Below are positions 44,022 to 53,833 of a DNA stretch of 64,000 nucleotides, in pieces. The notes beneath the pieces are model-generated. The model worked only from the letters and a program-made list of their open reading frames with translations, did not search any database and was not told the DNA's origin. Source of the DNA: Alkalihalobacterium chitinilyticum (GTDB taxonomy: Bacteria > Bacillota > Bacilli > Bacillales > Bacillaceae_F); contig NZ_JAOTPO010000010.1 in NCBI RefSeq assembly GCF_029028005.1, positions 1-64,000 of the forward strand, read 5' to 3'. Position 1 is the first letter of the stretch. Every line of letters starts with the position of its first letter. The translations under genes were made by a program, and so were the position numbers.

Positions 44022-44485
44022 TAATATGCCTCCCTAATTTTAATAGGTTGCAAAACATAGAAGTTGTTCTAAGGAAAATCTAGCAAACGAGTATTAAAGA
44101 ATTATTTAAAAACTGTTTCTATATTGTTAATGTTGGAAAATAATTCTATAGAGTGGTTTTTAAAAGTAGAAATCAATTGCTGGTGGTACTTTTGGAGTGT
44201 ATTGGGGTAGTTAATAGGAGTATTTGTTATTGTATGAGAGAACATATAAAGTGCAACTACAACTTTTGCCTTAAAAAAGACAAGAACACCAATCGATAAT
44301 ATTGAGTTTATGTTAAATTTTTATAGTAGAATGGTAAATAAATGGTGTTATAACAGAATGTTTAATTTTTGTATGCTATAAAATAGATATATATAGAAAT
44401 TTTTAAGGATAGGTTTTTCTTACTAATAGATAAGTAGCAGATTTAATAGTTTCTTTAAGAATATAAGCCGCAGGGAGTGACAGGA
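44022..44485. other. divergent intergenic region
   Basis: A 464-bp AT-rich region lies between phoX3 and the GGDEF/EAL gene. One TTAACA-like hexamer lies upstream of phoX3 (near 44128 on the minus strand). No RNA gene, small frame or strong hairpin is seen. Confidence 0.35.
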
Positions 44486-46615
44486 ATGGATACGGGGATG
44501 CAGTCACCGAGAGAAGTTGAGTTGAATAAGCGGATAGAAGAGCTGGAAAAAAGAGAGGCTGAACTTTTACTTCAATTACGTACGGAAGAAAAATTGAATA
44601 CAAAAATTCTTGATGCACTACCGATTAATATTTTTTTAGAAGATTATGAAGGAAGAACGGTTTTTGCCAATAAGCAAGCTTGTGATTGTAATGGGTTAAC
44701 AAGTGAAGAGTTAGTTGGGAAGACGGTGTTTGATTTTTTTACGAAGCCCATTGCTGAAAAAGTTCGCCAAGATGATTTACACGTGTGGGAGACGAAGCAG
44801 CTGTTTACAAAAGAAGTAATGACTGATTTCCTAGGTCAAGAAGGCTATGTTTATACAGGGAAAACGATTATTTCGATAGAAGATGAAATAAAAAAAGAGT
44901 ATCTTCTTGGGTTTGCACTCGACATAACGGACCGGGTGAAGGCTGAAAAAAAGTTAAAAGAAAGCGAAGAGCTTTTTAGAAAATTAGTGGACCAAGCAGC
45001 AGACAGCTTTTTTCTAAGTAATAGTGAGGGTAAAATAATAGACGTGAATACCGCTGCGTGTAACCACTTAGGCTATTCTAGGGAAGAACTGTTGAATTTA
45101 TCAATTAAAGATATCGTCTCTTTATCGGCTGATGGATTAGCAGATGTCTATGAAAAAGTAGCTCAATTAAAAACCTATAATTATGAACACGAAATGTTGC
45201 GGAAAGACGGATCTGTTTTTCCCGCTGATACGAATGTAGGGTTAGTACATATTGGAGATCGTACATTATACTTAGGATTAAGCAGGGATATTAGTGATCG
45301 TAAAAAAGTAGAAAAACAAATAGAACACATGGCTTACCATGATCCCCTCACTGGACTTCCTAACCGCTGGTATATTCATACCTATATTAAGAGTTATTTA
45401 ACGAAGGAACGAAGACAGGACGAGAAACTGGCCTTCTTATTGCTAGATTTAGATCACTTTAAGGTGATTAATGATAGTTTAGGGCATCAAGCCGGTGACC
45501 TTTTGTTGCAGCAAGTCGCAAAACGTTTACATTATTCCATTGGTGAAAATGATACGCTGGCGAGACTAGGGGGAGATGAGTTTATTATTATTCTTCCTAA
45601 CTTAAAGGATCATAGAGAAGCTGTTACGGTGTGTGAGAAAATCATGAAAGCGATGGAGGAGCCGTTTTTTATTGAAGGGCAAAATTTTAAAGTATCAACG
45701 AGTATAGGAATTAGCATCGTTCCTGGCCACGGTGAGGACATCCATACATTAATTCAAAATGCAGACATTGCGATGTATCGTTCTAAAGAGCAGGGTAGAA
45801 ACAGCTTTCGTTTTTTTAATAAGGTCATGAAGGAAAGTGCAAAGAAGCGAATGGAAATGGAAATATCCTTGAGGCAAGCATTAGAAAATAACGAGTTTAT
45901 TCTTCATTACCAGCCGAAGCTGAACATAAAAACGAGTGCTGTCTATGGAATGGAAGCACTTATCCGTTGGCAGCCAGAAGACAGTAAGCTCATATATCCC
46001 GGTCAGTTTATTGAATTAGCAGAAGAGACAGGCCTAATTATTCCAATGGGAGAGTGGGTTCTACGTGAGGCATGTAAACAATGCAAGATGTGGCACGACG
46101 CAGGTTATCCTTTAACGGTCAGTGTTAATTTATCTGCGCAACAGTTTCAAAAGCATGACCTTACTGAACTAATTGCAAAAATAATAGTAGAGACAGGTCT
46201 CAATCCAGACGCTCTAGAATTGGAATTAACCGAAAGTACGGTGATGAAAGAACCAAAACAGGCAGCGTATATGCTGCAGCAGTTAAAAGAATTAGGGGTT
46301 TCCATCTCTATTGATGATTTCGGCACAGGATTCTCGTCTTTAAGCTATTTAAATCAGTTTCCAATTGATACGTTAAAGATCGACCGTTCTTTTATTAACG
46401 ATGCACACGAGAATGAAGCCAATCAAGCCATTGCAGCAGCCATTATTTCTCTTGCTCATGGTTTAGGATTAGGGGTTGTGGCCGAAGGTGTTGAAAATGA
46501 AGAGCAGTTAAGGTTTCTTAAGTTAAAGCAATGTGACGCTGCACAGGGGTATTTTGTTGGGAAGCCGATGGGGGAAGAGTTAATTTTAGATTATATTAAG
46601 AAGAACACGGGATGA
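44486..46615 (+). CDS. PAS-PAS-GGDEF-EAL cyclic-di-GMP protein
   Basis: After a coiled-coil start (~10-35), two PAS domains (~38-155 and 163-275) precede a GGDEF diguanylate cyclase domain (~285-445) and an EAL phosphodiesterase domain (~455-700). The catalytic motifs are intact: RLGGDEF at 361-366, EAL at 490-492, ELTES, and DDFGTGFSSLSY. Both making and breaking c-di-GMP are therefore possible. No RxxD product-inhibition site is present five residues before GGDEF. There is no membrane segment. GGGAG selects the ATG at 44486 instead of the GTG at 44477. Confidence 0.93.
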   Translation: MDTGMQSPREVELNKRIEELEKREAELLLQLRTEEKLNTKILDALPINIFLEDYEGRTVFANKQACDCNGLTSEELVGKTVFDFFTKPIAEKVRQDDLHVWETKQLFTKEVMTDFLGQEGYVYTGKTIISIEDEIKKEYLLGFALDITDRVKAEKKLKESEELFRKLVDQAADSFFLSNSEGKIIDVNTAACNHLGYSREELLNLSIKDIVSLSADGLADVYEKVAQLKTYNYEHEMLRKDGSVFPADTNVGLVHIGDRTLYLGLSRDISDRKKVEKQIEHMAYHDPLTGLPNRWYIHTYIKSYLTKERRQDEKLAFLLLDLDHFKVINDSLGHQAGDLLLQQVAKRLHYSIGENDTLARLGGDEFIIILPNLKDHREAVTVCEKIMKAMEEPFFIEGQNFKVSTSIGISIVPGHGEDIHTLIQNADIAMYRSKEQGRNSFRFFNKVMKESAKKRMEMEISLRQALENNEFILHYQPKLNIKTSAVYGMEALIRWQPEDSKLIYPGQFIELAEETGLIIPMGEWVLREACKQCKMWHDAGYPLTVSVNLSAQQFQKHDLTELIAKIIVETGLNPDALELELTESTVMKEPKQAAYMLQQLKELGVSISIDDFGTGFSSLSYLNQFPIDTLKIDRSFINDAHENEANQAIAAAIISLAHGLGLGVVAEGVENEEQLRFLKLKQCDAAQGYFVGKPMGEELILDYIKKNTG

Positions 46616-46650
46616 AAATTTTAGACTAAGTGCAAATTTAGATACTATAA

Positions 46651-46690
46651 AAAGGATCAGAGAGTTGTTATTCTCTGATCCTTTTATGTC
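46651..46690. terminator. bidirectional terminator
   Basis: AAAGGATCAGAG (46651-46662) pairs perfectly with 46673-46684; flanking A and T runs suit both convergent genes. Confidence 0.9.
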
Positions 46691-46701
46691 TTTCTATTTA
46701 A

Positions 46702-48819
46702 TTATGGACGTGGATCGCCAACAAATAGAATGGTTGGAACTTCGTAAGTTTCTTTTCCGTTACTTACTGTAATTGTTCCTTCGTAGTATCCAGGTGCTAG
46801 ATTAGCATCCACATGTACATTGAAGTTTACATCTTGTGAACGGTTAGGTTGTACGACAAGATTTCGGCTTGTTGTTACTTTAACACCTTTTTCTTTAAAT
46901 TTCACATCAAATGAATAGCGGTTACGTTCATTTGATAGGTTATTAATTGTAAATTGTTGAGATCTTACTTCCGTTTCTTCACCATTTAAGAATACACCGA
47001 ATGAGTGGCTACCAGGCGTAACCAAAGTTTTTGCATTAATTGCATCAACGACACGAATACTTCCAGCCCCTTGAGAGTTGTGAGGATATAAATTACCGTT
47101 AATGTCATAAAGGTTTTCAGCTGTATTCATAAGAGAAGCTTTGACAAAGTCTACGCTCCAGTTCGGATTCGCTTGTAAAATAAGTGCTGCAGCACCCGCT
47201 ACGTGTGGAGCAGCCATGCTTGTCCCTTGTAGTGATGCATATCCATGTGGACTATCTGGGTTATGAGTCGGTATTGGACTTACAATTGCTACACCAGGAG
47301 CTGAAACGTCAGGTTTGATCATCCATGTATCCATAACTGGACCACGAGAAGAGAAGTTTGCCATTGTTTCGCCGACTTCACGAGCAAATGCGATATCGAA
47401 TGAAACTGTGTTATTACCAGCATTAAGTTCTTTAACAATTTTCTGTCCATCTACATCATCTAATTTAATAGTTGGTAATGCTAATCCAGAAACATCTGGC
47501 ATTTCACCTGGAAGATGGTTGTACATGATTACACCAATTGCACCAGCAGCTTTAGCATTTGTCGCTTTATCTACGAATGCAAACTCACCACGGCTAATTA
47601 ATGCAATTTTACCTTCAACGTCTTTACCTGCAAAGTTCTCTGCATAACCTAAGCCTACATTAACAAATTCAAATTCTTCGTCATTAAGTGATAGTAAGTC
47701 TTCTAGCTCAGGGAAGCCCATCACTTTTGCAGATGGATATTTTACACCTTCTGAAGTAAATAGTTCTGAACTATATAAATCATAAGGAAGCTGTGTAGCA
47801 CCAACAGAAATCGCTTCACGAGATGTACCAGGAGAACCAACTGTCCAGTTGCTTGGACCGCTGTTACCGTTAGAAGTAACGGCTACAACACCTTCTGCCA
47901 TCGCCCAATCTAGTGCAAGACTTGTTGCAAAATCTGGATCGTTCGTAGAGTTTCCTAGTGATAAGTTCATAATATCGGCACCATCTTGTACCGCTCTTTC
48001 AATACCTGCAATAACACCTTCAGTTGTTCCACGTCCACCAGGACCTAATACACGATATGAAAGTAATGTAGCATCTGGAGCCACACCTTTAATATCCTCT
48101 CCTTTAGCAGCAACGGTACCAGCTACGTGCGTACCATGATTTGTTGAACCACCGCGAGGGTCACCAGGAGCTGTTTCTTGTGGGTCATCGTTGTTATCAA
48201 CAAAGTCCCATCCTTTATAGTCACCAAATGCGTGAGCTAAGTCAGGGTGAGTGTAGTCGACACCAGTGTCAAGAATAGCTACTGTAATGCCTTCACCAGT
48301 GTAACCTGCCTTCCATGCTAAATCAGAACCAATAAATGGGGCACTCTCCATCATTTCAGGAGAAACCTCTGACGCTTCGATTGCGATACCTTCACCAACT
48401 GTATCAACAAAATATTCAACGTTAGGGTATACAGCCTTTACACCAGGAACTGTTAAAAGATTTGGAATGTCACTTTCCTTTAATTCTACTGAAAAACCAG
48501 AGAATACGTAATCATATTCATGGTTAACGTCTGCGCTTTTTGCAGCTCTTTGTACGTGAGCTGTTACATTGTCACGTACTTTTTTTAAGTTTTGCTTGGA
48601 TTGCTTTTGGCCTTTATGTTTCGCCTCAATGATTGAAGGCTCATTCATCTCAACGATAACTGAAACTTTGTCAGATGAAGAGAAATTAAACTCTCCATAA
48701 ACCTGTACTGAATTTTGTTTTGCGTTTGCTCCAGCAAAACCAGCAAACGATGAGAACGCTAATAAGAATACGAGTGAAAAGATAATTCCTTTAAAGGAAT
48801 TTTTGCTGCGTTGAAACAA
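46702..48819 (-). CDS. secreted subtilisin-family serine protease, Vpr-like
   Basis: This 705-residue S8 protease starts with TTG after AAGGAGAGG. A signal peptide (~1-31) is followed by an I9-type propeptide (~48-138) and a catalytic domain with the triad D184 (ILDTGVD), H228 (NHGTHVAGT) and S534 (QGTSMAAPHVAG). A PA-type insert (~385-470, GKIALISRGEF...AGAIGVIMYN) is present. A C-terminal beta domain of ~130 residues remains after the catalytic part. This is the layout of B. subtilis Vpr, but about 100 residues shorter. It would degrade proteins outside the cell. Confidence 0.93.
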   Translation of the reverse strand: MFQRSKNSFKGIIFSLVFLLAFSSFAGFAGANAKQNSVQVYGEFNFSSSDKVSVIVEMNEPSIIEAKHKGQKQSKQNLKKVRDNVTAHVQRAAKSADVNHEYDYVFSGFSVELKESDIPNLLTVPGVKAVYPNVEYFVDTVGEGIAIEASEVSPEMMESAPFIGSDLAWKAGYTGEGITVAILDTGVDYTHPDLAHAFGDYKGWDFVDNNDDPQETAPGDPRGGSTNHGTHVAGTVAAKGEDIKGVAPDATLLSYRVLGPGGRGTTEGVIAGIERAVQDGADIMNLSLGNSTNDPDFATSLALDWAMAEGVVAVTSNGNSGPSNWTVGSPGTSREAISVGATQLPYDLYSSELFTSEGVKYPSAKVMGFPELEDLLSLNDEEFEFVNVGLGYAENFAGKDVEGKIALISRGEFAFVDKATNAKAAGAIGVIMYNHLPGEMPDVSGLALPTIKLDDVDGQKIVKELNAGNNTVSFDIAFAREVGETMANFSSRGPVMDTWMIKPDVSAPGVAIVSPIPTHNPDSPHGYASLQGTSMAAPHVAGAAALILQANPNWSVDFVKASLMNTAENLYDINGNLYPHNSQGAGSIRVVDAINAKTLVTPGSHSFGVFLNGEETEVRSQQFTINNLSNERNRYSFDVKFKEKGVKVTTSRNLVVQPNRSQDVNFNVHVDANLAPGYYEGTITVSNGKETYEVPTILFVGDPRP

Positions 48820-49312
48820 TAAAATCCTCTCCTTAAATAATAATAGTTTGTGAAAATCCAGCTCTGTATAGGAGAATGAATTTTCTAAAAAGTCACGGTA
48901 GTTAGTATATTAATATAAAGTAGGTTATAAATCTTGGTATAAAAGATCGATTTAATAGAGTGAAAATTTTATATATTAGCATAAAAAACTGCAAAAATCG
49001 GTCGAAACGGGATTAATTTCCCATTCCTAAAGTTTCGAGTTACGAAATAATGGAGAGTAATTAAGTAGTAGGTGGAACATGAAATGATAGAGAAGTAGAA
49101 AGATAGGAATATGATCATATAACTGTGGTAAATACTGGAGTTTAATTTTTGTTTATTAAGGAAAAAAAGCAGAGGCAAATCAATCTGTCTATTAAAAACT
49201 AATTACCGTATATTACAAATTTCGACAGGAATAGTCGTTGTAACTTTATGGTAACTGCTCTAAAATGAAAGTTGTTTCTACTACTATTGTAGGTATAACT
49301 AAGGAGATTAAC
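48820..49312. other. divergent intergenic region
   Basis: A 493-bp AT-rich region between the protease and kinase genes. GGGATTAATTTCCC (49011-49024) is a palindrome-like element of unknown meaning. No gene with a ribosome site is present. Confidence 0.4.
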
Positions 49313-50872
49313 ATGTCATTTGCACTAATGTATTTACAGAAAATTATACTTGGATTTAGGTGGGTAGTGCTGTTTATACTATTTTTACTTTATGGTAAAA
49401 CAGAATCTATTATTATCTCTAGCTTCTTCATTTTTATTTTTATTAATTTAGTTTGGGTACTGCTATTTTTCTATTCGTTGAAGCAAAAGTATTGGATTTG
49501 GCTGGCAGTGTTTGATTTGTTCTTAAGTATTAGTATTTTAATTATTTTAGGAGGGGCTAATAACCCCTTCATATTATATACTTTTCTATCTTTGCTTTGG
49601 TTTAGTACTTTTTTAAGAGAAAAGTCCGTTTATAGTTACACTGTATTTTATGTGCTAACCACGTTGTTCATTTGGTTTGGATTATTTTATTCTTCTGGAG
49701 GAATAGAATGGACTGGTCAACATCATTTTCTATTAAAGGCCGTCTCAGTGTACTTGATCTATCTTATTTTTTATTTTTTATTAAAAACGATAAGAGAAAC
49801 CAACAAAAGGTGGGGACAAGTTGCGAGATTTATCCAACGACTAAATATGGTGACTGCGATCAGTGAATTGAATATGGCCACAGAAAAAGTGATCAAGTCT
49901 GTTTTTAAAATAGAACAAGTTTATATTTGCTGGTTTGATACGTTTGTCAATGATGATTGGAGTGTTAGTTACTATACGAGGGTATTAATTGATCAACACT
50001 ATGACCGATATAAGCGAAAATCAGTTATCACTATACAAGATTACTTGGGTAAGTCGCAAAACTTTTTCTTTTTTCCACTCTCAAATTTGGGGGATGAGAA
50101 AAATACAGGAGCAATAATAATTCCTATAAAAGAGAAGAGTGCTATTAAACCGTTTTTCTATATTTACTTACATATCATTGCAGCTAGTATAGTAAGCCAA
50201 AACAAGCATATTAAGCTTCAGCAAGAAGTAGAAAGTGCGATGAAAGAAACGGTTCGAAAAAAAATGGCACAGGACATGCATGATGGATTAGCGCAACAAC
50301 TGTTCTTTTTGTCTGCTCAATTATTTCAAGTGAAGAATACCCTAAAACAAGGCAATCAAGATAATATGAATGATCTAATTTGTAAAATGGAAGATCAAGT
50401 GAAGCAATGCCATTTAGAAGTACGTAACTATATTTCATATTTAAGAGATGAACATAGAATATCAAATATTCTAGACGCCATTGATCAATTGTTAACTCGA
50501 GTGAAAAAAACGACAGGTATAGAAGTCGAGCTCATCGTAAAAGGGCATGTCAATGAAGAAACTGTCGACATTGAAGAAGTTATTTATCGGTTAATTGAAG
50601 AGTGTGTTAATAATAGTTTAAAACATGCTACACCGACCAAGGTCACCGTAACAATTGAAGCAACAATGGTCCAGTGGACAGTAAAAATAACAGATAATGG
50701 AAAAGGTATGGAACAAAAAGTGAGTCAATCAACGAAAAAAAGCTACGGTATGATTGGAATTCATGAACGAGTGGATAGTGTAGGAGGAAACTTATTTGTA
50801 CGTTCAACTCTAGGAGAAGGAACGGAAATTGTAGCCATTATACCGAGGGGGAGAATACAAGCCTATGTATAA
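49313..50872 (+). CDS. membrane sensor histidine kinase (NarL/LiaS type)
   Basis: Five or six membrane helices (~10-160) are followed by a GAF-like region (~180-300), a HisKA_3 dimerisation domain with phospho-acceptor H323 in AQDMHDGLAQQLF, and an HATPase domain (EECVNNSLKHA, DNGKGM, YGMIGIHERV). It would phosphorylate the response regulator encoded by the next gene, which overlaps its stop by eight bases. AAGGAG selects ATG 49313 over the upstream frame from 49265. The signal sensed is unknown. Confidence 0.92.
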   Translation: MSFALMYLQKIILGFRWVVLFILFLLYGKTESIIISSFFIFIFINLVWVLLFFYSLKQKYWIWLAVFDLFLSISILIILGGANNPFILYTFLSLLWFSTFLREKSVYSYTVFYVLTTLFIWFGLFYSSGGIEWTGQHHFLLKAVSVYLIYLIFYFLLKTIRETNKRWGQVARFIQRLNMVTAISELNMATEKVIKSVFKIEQVYICWFDTFVNDDWSVSYYTRVLIDQHYDRYKRKSVITIQDYLGKSQNFFFFPLSNLGDEKNTGAIIIPIKEKSAIKPFFYIYLHIIAASIVSQNKHIKLQQEVESAMKETVRKKMAQDMHDGLAQQLFFLSAQLFQVKNTLKQGNQDNMNDLICKMEDQVKQCHLEVRNYISYLRDEHRISNILDAIDQLLTRVKKTTGIEVELIVKGHVNEETVDIEEVIYRLIEECVNNSLKHATPTKVTVTIEATMVQWTVKITDNGKGMEQKVSQSTKKSYGMIGIHERVDSVGGNLFVRSTLGEGTEIVAIIPRGRIQAYV

Positions 50873-51497
50873 GATACTTTTAGCTGATGATCATCAAATC
50901 GTCCGAGATGGATTGAAATTAATTATTGGAAGTCATGGAGATTACACCATTGTCGGCGAAGCAAGTAATGGTGATGAATTGCTTACTAAAGCAATCGACT
51001 TACAACCTGACTTGGTGTTATCTGACTTGAAAATGCCAGGAAGATCTATTATTGATCACTGCCCAGCTATAAAAGAAAATAACCCCAATGTAAAAGTCAT
51101 GGTTTTGACAGCCTATGATGATAGTGAGGATATCTATAATGCTATAGATGCAGAAGTGGATGGCTATATTATGAAAGACACGCCTCCAGAACAAATTTTA
51201 AATACCATTCAGATGGTACTCATGGGCATCACATGCTTTCAACCGAAAGTGAATGCAAAAAGAGCATTAGATCATAAAGACACTAAAAACATATTAAATC
51301 TCACGCAAAGAGAAAAGGAAATATTCCATAGCATTGTTGATAATTTAAGTAACCAGGAAATTGCAGCGAAATTATTCATTTCAGAGGCAACTGTGAAAAC
51401 ACACGTAAGCAGTATATTAAGAAAAACGGGACAACCGAATCGTTCTCAAGCTGTACTATATGCCATTAAACATAATTTATTAGAAGTTCAACTATAA
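50865..51497 (+). CDS. NarL/LuxR-type response regulator
   Basis: The receiver (LLADDHQIVRDG, acceptor D54 in LSDLKMPG, K in YIMKDTP) is followed by a LuxR/GerE helix-turn-helix (LTQREKEIFHSIVDNLSNQEIAAKLF, core REKEIFHSIVDN; ATVKTHVSSIL). At 210 residues it is normal for the family. The gene overlaps the kinase gene, making a cognate pair likely, and is followed 12 bp later by a degenerate HD-GYP gene that it may also control. Confidence 0.93.
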   Translation: MYKILLADDHQIVRDGLKLIIGSHGDYTIVGEASNGDELLTKAIDLQPDLVLSDLKMPGRSIIDHCPAIKENNPNVKVMVLTAYDDSEDIYNAIDAEVDGYIMKDTPPEQILNTIQMVLMGITCFQPKVNAKRALDHKDTKNILNLTQREKEIFHSIVDNLSNQEIAAKLFISEATVKTHVSSILRKTGQPNRSQAVLYAIKHNLLEVQL

Positions 51498-51509
51498 GGG
51501 GGACGTTAT

Positions 51510-52664
51510 GTGAGTTTTTTAACTCGTGAGCTAAAAGTTAGAGGAGACCATATTTTACTTGGCTTAACAAGTCTTATGACACTTGGTGTTATTTTCAGCC
51601 TTGTCCTCTATGTCTTTACTAGAAGTGATACATCGTTGTCGATGTTGATCGGCTTTGCATTCTGTTCCCTTTTTCATTGGGCTTTTTATTGCTTGCATAG
51701 GCAATTTAATAAAAATACGAGTTTACTACAGCATATAACAGCAGGCACTATTTTTCTTTTATTCTTTTTTGTGACGTTATATAATCCATTGAATTATATC
51801 GAGATGTGGGTATACTTATTGTATTTCCCTATCATTTTAGGTTTATTAGAAAATGAGAAAGTGTTTCGCGTTTGGGGAGCTTTGTTCCTTGTTTTTTACT
51901 CTCTATTTCTACTAATGGATCCTACGCTTTATATGAATTTAGTTGTTGAAAATATGATGATGATAGTAAGTCGATTTCTGTTCGGACTTGGGAGTCTTGT
52001 CTTTGGTTATCTGATGGTTAAGCATTTAACGCTTGTAAAAAAGTTAACGATTAATGATACAGAGATACAAAGTAAAGAGCACGTCGTGTATGTATTGAAC
52101 ACATTAGTTCCTATCGTTGAAACCAAGACACAGACATCGCGCAGTGAAATTGATCAGTCTTCTCAATTAATGAAAAAAATGGCTGCTCATTTTCCAGAAG
52201 AGCGAATAGAAGATTGGGAAGTTGAGCTTCTTGCATTAGCTCATTACGTCAGTCGCGTTCAGTGGCCAGATTATTTATTTGAAAAGGGTGACAAACTGAC
52301 GAGTTACGAATTTAAAATTGTTCAAGAACATTGTTTGCTTGGTGCAAAGCTTCTAGGAAACTTTCAAGCATTTGAAAGGATACGGACTGCCTTTTTAAAT
52401 CACCACGAACGAATTGATGGCTCCGGATATCCGTATGGATTAAAAGAAAGAGACATCTCAGTACTAGCACAAATACTCGGAATCGTTGAGACCTTCCTAG
52501 CGATGACGAAGCCGAGGGTATATAGAGACGAGTTTTCATTAGAAGAAGCCTTCTCGGAAATTGAGGAAATGAGCGGTGAGATATTTAGTGCCGACATCGT
52601 TGCTGCTTTAGTTACCTCTATAACTGATGAGAAGATCGAGCATAAGGATCGAAATATTAGTTGA
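51510..52664 (+). CDS. membrane protein with degenerate HD-GYP domain
   Basis: Six hydrophobic helices (~20-170) precede an HD-GYP-like output domain (~190-375). The GYP part is well kept (NHHERIDGSGYPYGL). The metal-binding HD is replaced by HY in LALAHYVSRV, and the later AxADxFDA segment reads LGIVETFLAM. It is therefore probably not an active c-di-GMP phosphodiesterase and may serve as a binding or signalling partner. The GTG start has a GGGGGAC box upstream. It is the third gene of the kinase-regulator operon. A small hairpin, AATGAGG/CCTCATT, follows at 52675-52691. Confidence 0.85.
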   Translation: MSFLTRELKVRGDHILLGLTSLMTLGVIFSLVLYVFTRSDTSLSMLIGFAFCSLFHWAFYCLHRQFNKNTSLLQHITAGTIFLLFFFVTLYNPLNYIEMWVYLLYFPIILGLLENEKVFRVWGALFLVFYSLFLLMDPTLYMNLVVENMMMIVSRFLFGLGSLVFGYLMVKHLTLVKKLTINDTEIQSKEHVVYVLNTLVPIVETKTQTSRSEIDQSSQLMKKMAAHFPEERIEDWEVELLALAHYVSRVQWPDYLFEKGDKLTSYEFKIVQEHCLLGAKLLGNFQAFERIRTAFLNHHERIDGSGYPYGLKERDISVLAQILGIVETFLAMTKPRVYRDEFSLEEAFSEIEEMSGEIFSADIVAALVTSITDEKIEHKDRNIS

Positions 52665-52806
52665 TATCGAAAAAAATGAGGGGATCCTCATTCTTCAGTA
52701 TGATATAAAATCATCCCCACTATTGAAGGTAATCGTCCTCAATGTTGATGTAGAGTTATTGAAGGCTCTGATATGATGAAAGCAAACATCATATAGGAGA
52801 GATCAC

Positions 52807-53004
52807 ATGTATCACAAAACATGTAGTCATTGTCAGCAAAAATCATATAGCAGTTACTCAGAAGGTCATTGGGGATGTCCATATTGTCAACATGATATGA
52901 CCTATCAAAAGGCGGTCGCCAATTCCGAGCAGCCGCCGTATATCATTCGCTACTTTCTATCAAAACTGCATAAAAAGCTATTGTTAAAAAGGAACTCAAT
53001 CTAG
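52807..53004 (+). CDS. small zinc-ribbon protein, 65 aa
   Basis: Two Cys pairs (CSHC near residue 6 and CPYC near 24) fit a single zinc ribbon. A basic helical tail (LSKLHKKLLLKRN) follows. TAGGAGAG precedes the ATG. It lies just after the kinase operon with a terminator of its own that overlaps the stop. I do not recognise a function. Confidence 0.75.
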   Translation: MYHKTCSHCQQKSYSSYSEGHWGCPYCQHDMTYQKAVANSEQPPYIIRYFLSKLHKKLLLKRNSI

Positions 53005-53027
53005 TGAACTAGTGAGTTCCTTTTTTC
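52986..53027 (+). terminator. terminator overlapping the zinc-ribbon gene end
   Basis: AAAAAGGAACTCA (52986-52998) pairs perfectly with 53013-53025 and Ts follow; the left arm encodes the last codons of the small protein. Confidence 0.9.
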
Positions 53028-53294
53028 TATGGAGAAACGAATGATTATACTTTGATGTTTGCTTAGATGAGCGTTAGGATCCCTCCACAGTAGCGAAAAG
53101 CATATAGAGTCTTTATTGTGACAAAAGTATGTAGGATCTCATACTGAAGTATGAGAAAAAATCTCCACCTCATAGATAGCGAGTTTCAACCTGGTGCATG
53201 ATACCTAGTTATCTAGAAATCTAATATGATAGTAAATGTAAACAGCGAGCGAACAACAGCAGAATTCGCGAAGAAGAATTCGGAGGAAGTAAAT
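53028..53294. other. upstream region of the sipW operon
   Basis: CTCATACTGAAGTATGAG (53137-53154) is a hairpin with an 8-bp stem. In-frame codons upstream of sipW to 53226 lack a ribosome site. I could not identify SinR operators or a consensus promoter with confidence. Confidence 0.35.
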
Positions 53295-53795
53295 ATGGTT
53301 CAGAAAATACTAGGGTTTCTTTTCACAACGATTGTCTTACTCTTTATTGGTGGAGCCTGGATGCTCCATATACTGAGTGATGATAAAAGTCACAATCCAA
53401 TCTTCGGTTATCAACCACTGATCGTTCTATCGAACAGTATGATGCCAGAGTTTAAAGCAAGTGACATGATCATCATTAAAGAGAAGGAAATTATTCAGGA
53501 AGGTGATGTCATAACATTTCGTGCTGACCAAAACTTAGTCACACACAGAGTGATCGACGCACAAGGTGAATACTTTGAAACTCAGGGTGATAACAACGTA
53601 TACCCAGATAGTGAGTTGGTACATATGTCATCGATCTTAGGTGTTCACCAATTTACCATTCCGAGTTTCGGAAAGATCTCTTCATTTATTGCTTCACCGC
53701 TAGGGATTATCGTCTTTGTCATAACCCCTCTAGTCCTGGTAGCAGTAATTGAAATTTTCAGAAGGTTATTCCCATCTACAGACAAGTCTAATTAA
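53295..53795 (+). CDS. sipW: signal peptidase I, SipW (ER) type
   Basis: This 166-residue membrane peptidase would remove the signal peptides of matrix proteins such as TasA. A membrane helix (~5-25) precedes the catalytic Ser (S48 in LSNSMMPEF). His 84 in VTHRV replaces the Lys of ordinary bacterial enzymes, the hallmark of SipW and eukaryotic-type peptidases. A second membrane helix closes the protein (~138-160). CGGAGG at normal spacing sets ATG 53295. The next gene encodes its likely substrate, 38 bp downstream. Confidence 0.95.
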   Translation: MVQKILGFLFTTIVLLFIGGAWMLHILSDDKSHNPIFGYQPLIVLSNSMMPEFKASDMIIIKEKEIIQEGDVITFRADQNLVTHRVIDAQGEYFETQGDNNVYPDSELVHMSSILGVHQFTIPSFGKISSFIASPLGIIVFVITPLVLVAVIEIFRRLFPSTDKSN

Positions 53796-53833
53796 AAATT
53801 AAAAATTTATATAACTAATAGGAGGAATTTAAA

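Noticed and set aside
48969-49178. 69-codon minus-strand frame
   Set aside because: No ribosome site; Phe/Tyr/Ile-rich translation typical of AT-rich intergenic DNA.
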